Position numbers and translations under genes: made by a program. A DNA stretch of 64,000 nt from Amycolatopsis sp. NBC_01488 (GTDB lineage Bacteria; Actinomycetota; Actinomycetes; Mycobacteriales; Pseudonocardiaceae), in the NCBI RefSeq assembly GCF_036227105.1, contig NZ_CP109434.1, positions 7,474,501-7,538,500 of the forward strand. The letters are read 5' to 3'. The notes beneath the pieces are model-generated. The model was not told where the DNA came from, ran no database searches, and worked only from the letters and a program-made list of their open reading frames with translations. The stretch's first letter is position 1, and every line of letters starts with the position of its first letter. This document shows, piece by piece, positions 1 through 6,762 of the stretch.

Positions 1-68
1 TTCGCTGCGCGTTCGGCGAATTCCAGGGCGCCGCTGTCGAGCGAAAGAGTCACCTTACGTGTTGCCAT
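1..68 (-). CDS. N-terminus of a small antitoxin-like protein (cut by window edge)
   Basis: Only the first 22 codons are present, reading MATRKVTLSLDSGALEFAER and running off the left edge. Short actinobacterial proteins beginning this way are usually ribbon-helix-helix or antitoxin-like DNA-binding proteins. No domain can be confirmed from this fragment, so the family is a guess. The start is ATG, followed downstream on this strand by codons with normal high-GC third-position usage. Confidence 0.45.
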   Translation of the reverse strand, partial: MATRKVTLSLDSGALEFAERAA

Positions 69-114
69 ACCTTTTACCGTACCAGTGCCCCGGCCGCCGG
101 GCGGGGCACTGGGG

Positions 115-570
115 TCAGAACGTCGGAGAACGTCCCTCGAACGGCGTAGAGAGCACCACCGTGGTCCTCGTCGACACCTTCGCGGCCTCGCGGATCCGCC
201 GCAGCAGGTCCTCCAGCCCCAGCGGCGACTGGACGCGCACCAGCAGGATGTACGACTCGTCGCCGGCGACCGAGTAGCACGACTCGATCTCCTTGATGTG
301 CTGGATCCGCTGCGGGTAGTCGTCGGGCGCCGCCGGGTCGTTCGGCGTGAGCGAGATCAGCGCCGTCAGGGGCAGGCCGATCTGCGCGCCGTCGAGCCGC
401 GCGGTGTAGCCGAGGATGACCCCGCGCTGCTCGAGGCGGCGCACCCGCTGGTGCACCGCCGACACCGACAGCCCGACGCGCTCGGCGAGGTCGGTGAAGC
501 TGCGCCGCCCGTCGGCCGCGAGCTCCTGGACGATCGCCTGGTCCAGGGGCTCCAGGCCACCAGGCGTCAT
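115..570 (-). CDS. Lrp/AsnC family transcriptional regulator
   Basis: A 151-residue protein of normal Lrp/AsnC length. Residues 1-60 form the HTH (LDQAIVQELAADGRRSFTDL, then VGLSVSAVHQRVRRLEQRGV). The rest is the alpha/beta RAM-type ligand and oligomerisation domain, with a GDESYILLVRV core strand. The ATG overlaps the TGA of the upstream M24 peptidase gene (ATGA), so the two are translationally coupled; this start gives the usual N-terminus and the longer upstream reading does not. Family members respond to amino acids. Coupling to a proline-peptidase-like gene suggests a role in amino-acid or peptide metabolism, which is inference. Confidence 0.9.
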   Translation of the reverse strand: MTPGGLEPLDQAIVQELAADGRRSFTDLAERVGLSVSAVHQRVRRLEQRGVILGYTARLDGAQIGLPLTALISLTPNDPAAPDDYPQRIQHIKEIESCYSVAGDESYILLVRVQSPLGLEDLLRRIREAAKVSTRTTVVLSTPFEGRSPTF

Positions 571-1709
571 GCGTCCAGCACGACGAGCTCGTGCGGCTGG
601 TTGTTGACGGACTCGACGCCGTTCTCGGTGACGATGACGATGTCCTCGATCCGGGCACCCCACCGGCCCGGCTGGTAGATGCCCGGCTCGACGCTGAAGG
701 CCATGCCCGGCTCCAGCGGCAGCGCGTTGCCGGCGATGATGTACGGCTCCTCGTGCACGTCCAGCCCGATGCCGTGGCCGGTGCGGTGGATGAAGTACTC
801 ACCGAACCCGGCCTCGGCGATGACGTCGCGCGCGGCCGCGTCGACCGCCTCGGCCGTGACGCCCGGCTTGACCGCGGCCACGGCTGCGGCCTGGGCGCGC
901 TGCAGCACCGCGTACGTCTCGGCCACGTCGGCGTCGCGCGGCTCCCCCACCGCGTACGTGCGGGTGGAGTCGGAGTTGTAGCCGGCCGGCAGCGGGCCGC
1001 CGATGTCGACGACCACGACGTCCCCCTGCTCGATGACGCGGTCGGAGACGTCGTGGTGCGGGCTCGCGCCGTTCGGGCCGGACCCGACGATGACGAAGTC
1101 CGCCCGGACGTGCCCCTCCTCGACGATGGCCGCGGCGATGTCGGCGCCGACCTCGGCCTCGGTGCGGCCGGGCCGCAGCCACTCGTGGACCCGGGCGTGC
1201 ACCCGGTCGATGGCCGCGCCGGCGTCCCGCAGCGACGCGATCTCCGCGGCGTCCTTGCGCATCCGCAGCTCCCGCACGACCGGACCGGCCAGCGTCTGCT
1301 CGGCCGTGCCGAGCGCGGTCCGCAGGGCCAGCACGTGCAGGGCCGGGGTGAAGTCGCTGACCGCGACGCGGCCGGGCTTGCCGAGCCGGTCCGCGACCAG
1401 CTTGTACGGGTCGTCGCCGTCCACCCAGGTGAGCAGCTCGACACCGAGTTCGTCGGTGGGAACGTCGGCGTAGCCGGGCGCCTCCAGCTTCGGCACGACG
1501 AGCGCGGGCGTGCCGTCGGCCGGGACGACGAGGGTGGTGAGGCGCTCGAACGAGCCACCGGCCTGCCCGATCAGGTAGCGCAGGTCGGAGCCGGGCGCGA
1601 TCAGCAGGGCGTCGGTGTCCGCGGCGGCCGCGGCGGAGCGGGCGCGGTCCAGCCGGGCGCGCAGGGCGGCGGCGTCGGGGGCGGGCGTGTGGAGGGATCG
1701 GCGCGACAT
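567..1709 (-). CDS. M24 family metallopeptidase (Xaa-Pro dipeptidase/aminopeptidase type)
   Basis: A 380-residue creatinase/prolidase-fold enzyme. It has a variable N-terminal domain (about 1-150) and a C-terminal pita-bread catalytic domain. All five expected metal ligands are visible: Asp in VVVVDIGG, Asp in YNSDSTRTY, His in HRTGHGIGLDVHEE, Glu in FSVEPGIY and Glu in GARIEDIVIV. The family removes N-terminal residues next to proline or cleaves Xaa-Pro dipeptides with two metal ions in the cytoplasm. It sits at the position of M. tuberculosis Rv2089c (PepE), next to the exonuclease. The start is ATG with TAGGCT at 1717-1722, seven bases upstream, a leaderless arrangement. Its stop overlaps the Lrp gene start. 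Confidence 0.9.
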   Translation of the reverse strand: MSRRSLHTPAPDAAALRARLDRARSAAAAADTDALLIAPGSDLRYLIGQAGGSFERLTTLVVPADGTPALVVPKLEAPGYADVPTDELGVELLTWVDGDDPYKLVADRLGKPGRVAVSDFTPALHVLALRTALGTAEQTLAGPVVRELRMRKDAAEIASLRDAGAAIDRVHARVHEWLRPGRTEAEVGADIAAAIVEEGHVRADFVIVGSGPNGASPHHDVSDRVIEQGDVVVVDIGGPLPAGYNSDSTRTYAVGEPRDADVAETYAVLQRAQAAAVAAVKPGVTAEAVDAAARDVIAEAGFGEYFIHRTGHGIGLDVHEEPYIIAGNALPLEPGMAFSVEPGIYQPGRWGARIEDIVIVTENGVESVNNQPHELVVLDA

Positions 1710-2267
1710 GGAGCCGAGCCTAGTAGGGCGGCCCGGGTGCGCCGCCCGCCCGGGCCCGCGACATGCCGGGCCGGGTGACGCGGCTCCCCCGGCGGCGCCC
1801 GGGGCTGGACCACGGCGCTGCCGGCGGCCGCTCCTCGCGCGGTCCGCGACGAGACCACGGCGTGCCATACCGGCCGCGGCTCTCCCGGCGAACCGCGGCC
1901 GGACTGCCCAGCCGCCGAGGTCGCTCCCCATGACTCGCGCTCGGCGAGCGAAGCGACGGGATCGCCCCCGCGGGCTCGCGACTCGCGCCCACCCCGGCAA
2001 ACCGCTGGGGCCGCTCCCCGGACCCACACCTCGCGCCTCGCCGAGTCACTGTCCGTGCTCGCGCTCGGCCGGCGAACGCCAGGATCGATCCCCAAGGCCT
2101 ATGACTCGCTCCTGACTGGCGGAGCGCCGGGCCCTCTCCTCGCGCCAGGCCGTCGAGGTGCGGGCAGCTCCCCACTGGCGAGCGCCGCGGCCGACGGCAC
2201 CCCGCCGTCGCCTGCCGCTGGTGCGTCGCGCGGCCCTCGCGGCCGCCGGGCGTGGCAGGCTGGGCGG
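1710..2267. other. 558-bp GC-rich intergenic region with degenerate repeats
   Basis: Between the divergent M24 peptidase and exonuclease genes I see no convincing gene. Translations are arginine/proline/glycine-rich in every frame. On the minus strand, short blocks recur imperfectly: GCGAGTCAT followed by AGG or GGG (near 1928-1938 and 2096-2106) and GCGGTTYGCCGGG (near 1888-1900 and 1996-2008). Apart from the M24 promoter at the left end and a weak CAGGCT -10 box just before the exonuclease start, no regulatory site stands out. Confidence 0.5.
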
Positions 2268-3215
2268 GTGACCGGACCCCTTGCCCTGCTCGACTCCGCG
2301 AGCCTGTACTTCCGTTCCTTCTTCGCCCTGCCCGACTCGATGCGCGCCGCCGACGGGACGCAGGTCAACGCCGTGCGCGGGTTCGCCGACACGATCGCGC
2401 GGATCCTCACCGACCGGCACCCCTCGCGCCTGGTGTGCTGCCTCGACGCCGACTGGCGGCCGAAGTTCCGCACCGACCTGCTGCCCAGCTACAAGGCGCA
2501 CCGGGTGGCCGAGGAGACCGGCGGCAGCGACCCCGACGTCGAAGAGGTGCCCGACACGCTCACCCCGCAGGTCCCGATCATCCTGGACCTGCTGGAGGCG
2601 TTCGGGTTCGCCACCGCGGAAGCGGCGGGCTACGAGGCGGACGACGTCATCGGCGCGCTGGCCACCCGCGAGAAGGAGATCCCCGTCGAGGTCATCACCG
2701 GCGACCGGGACCTGTTCCAGCTGGTGCGCGGCGAGCCCTCCCCCGCGTCGGTGATCTACGTCGGCAAGGGCTGGGCCAAGGCCGAGGTGCTCGGGCCGGC
2801 CGAGATCGCCGAGCGCTACGGCCTCCCCCGCGAGACCGCCGGACCGGCGTACGCGGACATGTCGATGATGCGCGGCGACCCCTCCGACGGGCTGCCCGGC
2901 GTCGCCGGGATCGGCGAAAAGACCGCGGCCAAGCTGATCACGCAGTTCGGCTCGCTCGACGCGCTGCTGGCGGCGTCGGCCGCGAGCGATCCCCGCGTGC
3001 CGCTCAAGACCCGGCTGCGCCTGGCCGACGCCGCCGGCTACCTCGCCGTCGCGCCGACCGTGGTCCGGGTGGCCGTCGACGCGCCGGTCGAGCAGTCCCG
3101 CCCGGACACCGTCCCCACGGCGCCCGCCGACCCGGACCGCGTGGCCGAGCTGGCCGAACGCTGGAACCTCGGCAACTCGGTCGAACGGCTGCTCAAGGCG
3201 CTGCCCGGCGCCTAG
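2268..3215 (+). CDS. 5'-3' exonuclease (Pol I N-terminal domain type)
   Basis: A 315-residue stand-alone 5'-nuclease of the FEN/PIN superfamily, similar to the N-terminal domain of DNA polymerase I. It would act on 5' flaps and RNA primers. Acidic metal-binding residues are spread through the N-terminal half (LLDSASLYFRSFF, CCLDADWRPKFR, GYEADDVIGAL, VITGDRDLFQLV). The helix-hairpin-helix (H3TH) is GDPSDGLPGVAGIGEKTAAK. No polymerase domain follows. It corresponds in position to Rv2090. The start is GTG, giving the expected VTGPLALLDSASLY beginning; the upstream extension is low-complexity. Its TAG stop shares CTAG with the stop of the convergent Eis-like gene. Confidence 0.9.
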   Translation: MTGPLALLDSASLYFRSFFALPDSMRAADGTQVNAVRGFADTIARILTDRHPSRLVCCLDADWRPKFRTDLLPSYKAHRVAEETGGSDPDVEEVPDTLTPQVPIILDLLEAFGFATAEAAGYEADDVIGALATREKEIPVEVITGDRDLFQLVRGEPSPASVIYVGKGWAKAEVLGPAEIAERYGLPRETAGPAYADMSMMRGDPSDGLPGVAGIGEKTAAKLITQFGSLDALLAASAASDPRVPLKTRLRLADAAGYLAVAPTVVRVAVDAPVEQSRPDTVPTAPADPDRVAELAERWNLGNSVERLLKALPGA

Positions 3216-4429
3216 AAGAGCGTGCCGCACCACGGTGCGGCGATCGTGGTGAACAGCTCGTCCGCCCGGCCGAGCGCGGCCGGGTCGTGCGCGGCGATCC
3301 GCCCGGCTTCGGCCAGCGCGGTCGCGCTCCACTGCCCGAGGTAGAGCATGCCGAGGGTGTCGACGTCGAGGGCCAGGTCCGCGGCGGCGTCCGTGCGGCG
3401 GGCGCCGCCGGGGCCGACTTCGTAGTGCCCGGTGTTGGCGGGCAGCATCCGGTCGGCCACCGCGAGCACCACCGGCTCGGCCGGCCGGTAGGTGCGGGCG
3501 GCCAGCGCGGCGGCGACGTCGACCGGCCGCAGCCACAGGTCGTCCTCGACGGCGGTGGTGCGGGCGTGCCGGTGGTCGGTCAGCATCGCGGCCAGTGGCT
3601 CGTCGACCGGGCGGTAGCGCGCGCGGACCACCGAGACGAGGTCGACCGACAGCAGGAACCGCCACAGCGCGGCCCGCGCGACCGCGTCGGCGGCGTGCAG
3701 GTCACGCACCTTCAGCACGGCGCCCTCGTCCGGCGATTCGGGGGTCCGGTGGTCGATCGTGTCGTACACGACGAACCCGTCGTCCCCGTCGGGTCCACTG
3801 TGGACGGCCACGACGTGGCTGCCGTCCGGGCCGGCCTGGCGGTCGTGCGCGACCGGCCACCACAGCTCCGGGCGGCCGATCATGCCCGCCCGGTACGGCC
3901 CGATCCGCCGGTACAGCCCGGGAATCTCCTGCACGGCCTCCTGCGGCGTGAGCATCCGGACGTCCCCGCCGGCCGGCACGCGCTCGTGGAGCCGGGCCGC
4001 GGGCCGGGACAGCCACACGGTCTTGCCCAGTGCCGCCGAGCCGTAGCCGAACCGGCCGTAGATGGTGGGTTCGCTGGCGTGCAGGGCGGCCAGCGTGATC
4101 CCGCGCGCGGCGAAGTCCGCCAGCTGCGCCGCCATCATCGCGGTGAGCACCCCGCGCCGGGTGCGGTCGGCGCGGACCCCGACGCCGTCGACCGCCCCGA
4201 GCGGCAGGACGGCGCCGCCGGGCACCGCGATCTCGGTGTCGAAGGAGCTGGTGATCCCGATCGGGACGCCGCCGTCGAACGCGCCGAACTTGTGCGCCGC
4301 CGGCCAGGAAACGCCGTACCGGGCCCAGAAGTCGTCGCTGACCCGGTTGCTGTGCAGCGCACGGCCCAGCAGGTCGAACGTGGCGCGGCGCTCGTCGTCG
4401 GTCACGGGGCGGACGTCGAAGTCGGTCAT
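3212..4429 (-). CDS. Eis-family GNAT N-acetyltransferase (copy 1)
   Basis: A 405-residue protein with the three-part Eis architecture: an N-terminal GNAT domain, a second GNAT-like domain and a C-terminal sterol-carrier-like domain. The acetyl-CoA pyrophosphate loop is VRADRTRRGVLTAM, and IYGRFGYGSA follows as in Eis proteins. The C-terminus ends APWCGTLF, where family members use the terminal carboxylate in catalysis. Eis enzymes acetylate aminoglycosides and protein lysines with relaxed regiospecificity; the substrate here is unknown. A close paralogue lies immediately upstream on the same strand. Neither sits in the M. tuberculosis version of this block, so the pair looks inserted between the exonuclease and DUF4333 genes. 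Confidence 0.88.
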   Translation of the reverse strand: MTDFDVRPVTDDERRATFDLLGRALHSNRVSDDFWARYGVSWPAAHKFGAFDGGVPIGITSSFDTEIAVPGGAVLPLGAVDGVGVRADRTRRGVLTAMMAAQLADFAARGITLAALHASEPTIYGRFGYGSAALGKTVWLSRPAARLHERVPAGGDVRMLTPQEAVQEIPGLYRRIGPYRAGMIGRPELWWPVAHDRQAGPDGSHVVAVHSGPDGDDGFVVYDTIDHRTPESPDEGAVLKVRDLHAADAVARAALWRFLLSVDLVSVVRARYRPVDEPLAAMLTDHRHARTTAVEDDLWLRPVDVAAALAARTYRPAEPVVLAVADRMLPANTGHYEVGPGGARRTDAAADLALDVDTLGMLYLGQWSATALAEAGRIAAHDPAALGRADELFTTIAAPWCGTLF

Positions 4430-4484
4430 GGCGCCGATCCTGCCGCCCGGCCCCGGCCGCGGCATCCCGTTTTCTCTCCGCGGC

Positions 4485-5687
4485 TCAGTAGTGGGTGCCG
4501 CTCCACGCCGCCACCCGCGTCCCGAAGAGCACGTCGGCGGCCACCACAGCGGCCGGGTCACGGACCTCGATCCGGCCCGCACCGGCCAGCGCGGAGGGCC
4601 GCCACGTCCCGAGGTAGGCCATCGCGAGGGTGGTGACGTCGAGCCGCAGCGCCGCGGGCTCGCCGGTGCGCTCGGCGCCGTCCGGCGTGATCCGGTACGC
4701 GCCGCCGTTGGCGGGCAGCAGCGGATCGGCCACCTCGACGACGACCGGCTCGGCGTGGCCGTATTCGCGTGCCGCCAATGCTTTCGGGACGTCGACGAGC
4801 CGGACCCAGTGCTCGTCGCCGATCCGGTCGACGGTGCTGCGGCGGTGGTCGTCGAGGAGCAGTTCGATCGGCTCGTCGAGCGGCCGGGCCTCCGCCACGA
4901 TCCGGTCGACCAGGTCGACGCCCAGCAGGAACCGCCACAGCCCGGCGAACGCGGCCGACGTTCCGGCGAACATGTCCACCAGCTGCAGGTTCTTCGTCCA
5001 CGGGTGCGCCTGCAGGCCGTCGACGAAGTAGGTCGCGAACCCGTCCGGCCCGTCGGGACCGTGGTGCACGATCGCCCGGACCGGCTGGGTGGCGCGGCGG
5101 GCGTGGTTTTCGTAGAGCCGCCACAGCACCTCGGGCCGGGACATCATCCCGGGCCGCCGCACCAGCCGCTCGTAGACGCCGGGACAAACCTTCAGGGCCT
5201 CGTCCAGCTCGAGCAGCTGGATCTCCCCGGTCGCCGGTGCGCCCGGGTGCAACCGCGCCCGATGCCGGTCGACGCTGTAGGAGCGGTACCGCGTCGCGAG
5301 GCCGTAGCCGAACCGGCCGTAGATCGGCGCTTCGGAGGCGAGCAGGTTCGCGAACACGACGTCGCGCGCGGCGAAGTCCGTCAGCTGGGCCGTCATCAGC
5401 GCGCGCAGGACGCCCCGGCGCGTCCGGTCGGCGCGGACCCCGACCCCGGTGACCCCGGCCATCTGCAGCCGCGCGCCGCCGGGAACGGTCAGCTCCGCGT
5501 CGAACGAGCGCGCCGTGCCGATCAGGTCCGGGTCGAACGCCCCGATCGTGCCGCCCGGCTGGTACGCCCGGGCCGCGCGCTCCCAGTCGGCGTCGTCGCT
5601 CGGCGGCACGTGCAGGCTCGCGCGGAAGAGGTCACTCGCCCCGCGCAGCTCGTCGTCACGCAGGATCCGGATCCCGAAATCGCTCAT
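4485..5687 (-). CDS. Eis-family GNAT N-acetyltransferase (copy 2)
   Basis: A 400-residue paralogue of the downstream gene, alignable end to end. Shared features are the acetyl-CoA loop VRADRTRRGVLRAL, APIYGRFGYGLA in the GNAT core, a DHRRSTVDRIGDEHWVRLVD stretch and a C-terminal AAWSGTHY. The two copies are only about 55 bp apart and probably co-transcribed. The family acetylates aminoglycosides and other amines using acetyl-CoA in the cytoplasm. The copies have diverged widely outside these motifs, so they probably do not share a substrate (inference). The ATG start gives MSDFGIRILRDDE, matching the other copy's MTDFDVRPVTDDE. Confidence 0.88.
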   Translation of the reverse strand: MSDFGIRILRDDELRGASDLFRASLHVPPSDDADWERAARAYQPGGTIGAFDPDLIGTARSFDAELTVPGGARLQMAGVTGVGVRADRTRRGVLRALMTAQLTDFAARDVVFANLLASEAPIYGRFGYGLATRYRSYSVDRHRARLHPGAPATGEIQLLELDEALKVCPGVYERLVRRPGMMSRPEVLWRLYENHARRATQPVRAIVHHGPDGPDGFATYFVDGLQAHPWTKNLQLVDMFAGTSAAFAGLWRFLLGVDLVDRIVAEARPLDEPIELLLDDHRRSTVDRIGDEHWVRLVDVPKALAAREYGHAEPVVVEVADPLLPANGGAYRITPDGAERTGEPAALRLDVTTLAMAYLGTWRPSALAGAGRIEVRDPAAVVAADVLFGTRVAAWSGTHY

Positions 5688-5710
5688 CCCCGGATCATCT
5701 CCGGAAACGA

Positions 5711-5749
5711 CGAGGTCCGGCCACCGCAATTCGCGGCGACCGGACCTCG
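5711..5749 (-). terminator. Hairpin downstream of the DUF4333 gene
   Basis: Arms CGAGGTCCGG (5711-5720) and CCGGACCTCG (5740-5749) form a perfect 10-bp stem. The loop can itself pair as CCGC/GCGG. It lies just past the stop of the minus-strand DUF4333 gene and before the Eis copy 2 start, so it most likely ends that transcript. There is no clear U-tract, as is common in actinobacteria. Confidence 0.7.
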
Positions 5750-5757
5750 GGCACGAG

Positions 5758-6555
5758 CTACTTCGTGGCGGGCGGGGAGACCTCGTAGTTCCCGCCGTCA
5801 CCCTTCACGGTGATCGGGATCTGCACCGGCTTGCCCGCGATGGTCGCGGTGCAGTCGAACTTCGCGCCGTCCTGGACCTTCTGCTCGGCCGGACAGGTCA
5901 CGCCGGTGACGCCGTCGATCTTGTACGTCTCGGTCAGCAGCTTCTGCACGTCGGTCTGCATCTGCGTGTTGTTGAAGACCTGCGTCTTGAAGAACCCGGG
6001 CGCCACGAAACCGAGGACGCCGACCACGGCGACGACCACGACCAGCACCACGATGCCGATCAGCAGGCCCTTCTTCGACTTCGCCGGCTTCTCGCCCTCG
6101 GGCGCGCCCTGGCCGGGGAACTGCTGCTGGCCCTGCTGGCCGTAGTCGTACTGGCCCTGCGGCGGCTGCTGGCCGTACTGCGGCTGCTGCTGGGGCCCGC
6201 TCTGCGGGTACGCCCCGCCTGGCTGCTGCCCGTAGCCCGGCTGGGCCTGCGGACCGCTCTGCGGGTAGCCACCACCGGGCTGCTGCTGGCCGTAGGGCGG
6301 CGGCTGCTGGCCCCACTGCGGCTGCTGCGGCGGCGTGTACCCCCCGGGCTGCTGCCCCCACTGCTGCGGCTGCTGGGGCTGCTGCGGCTGGCCCCACTGC
6401 TGGTGCTGGTTCGGCTGTTGCTGGTTCGGGTCGTACGAAGGCGGCTGCTGCCCCCACCCGGGCTGCTCCTGCGGGCCGCTCGGCGGGTACGCGCCGCCCG
6501 GCTGCTGCCCGTACTGGGGCTGCTGTGGGTCGTTGCCGCCATACGGCGTGCTCAT
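5758..6555 (-). CDS. Single-pass membrane protein: Gln/Pro/Gly/Tyr-rich tail plus DUF4333 domain
   Basis: 265 residues in three parts. Residues 1-165 are a low-complexity cytoplasmic tail of repeated QQPGGxYPQSGPQ and YGQQP units. A basic KPAKSKKGLL stop precedes one transmembrane helix (GIVVLVVVVAVVGVLGFVAP). The extracytoplasmic C-terminal part is a DUF4333 domain with paired cysteines (GVTGVTCPAE and AKFDCTATI). It occupies the Rv2091c position beside helY. The function of DUF4333 is not known. The ATG (MSTPYGGND) is chosen because the upstream extension lacks the repeat composition. A similar tail-plus-helix design recurs in the 33753-34610 gene. Confidence 0.85.
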   Translation of the reverse strand: MSTPYGGNDPQQPQYGQQPGGAYPPSGPQEQPGWGQQPPSYDPNQQQPNQHQQWGQPQQPQQPQQWGQQPGGYTPPQQPQWGQQPPPYGQQQPGGGYPQSGPQAQPGYGQQPGGAYPQSGPQQQPQYGQQPPQGQYDYGQQGQQQFPGQGAPEGEKPAKSKKGLLIGIVVLVVVVAVVGVLGFVAPGFFKTQVFNNTQMQTDVQKLLTETYKIDGVTGVTCPAEQKVQDGAKFDCTATIAGKPVQIPITVKGDGGNYEVSPPATK

Positions 6556-6720
6556 CGTCTGCCTCCGCCTGCTTCGCTCATCTCGCTGTCCACCCCGAAA
6601 CCGCCGTAAAGCCGCGTACGCACGGTCTTGCAGGCGATCCAACCACAGGTCGGAGCCGAGCACACGTGTCCACGCGCTCCGTCGCCCCACCGGCGAGCAG
6701 GCCTACTGTGCTGTTCGTTA

Positions 6721-6751
6721 CTGATCCGACCTCTGCTTCGGGCCGGATCAG
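6721..6751 (-). terminator. Hairpin just after helY
   Basis: CTGATCCG (6721-6728) and CGGATCAG (6744-6751) form an 8-bp stem, extendable by a CC/GG pair after one mismatch. It starts about a dozen bases past the helY stop on the minus strand and is a plausible but modest terminator. Confidence 0.55.
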
Positions 6752-6762
6752 CAACACGGAGT

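Noticed and set aside
3212..5687. The Eis pair as part of a mobile element
   Set aside because: No transposase, inverted repeats or tRNA flank, and base composition matches the neighbours.
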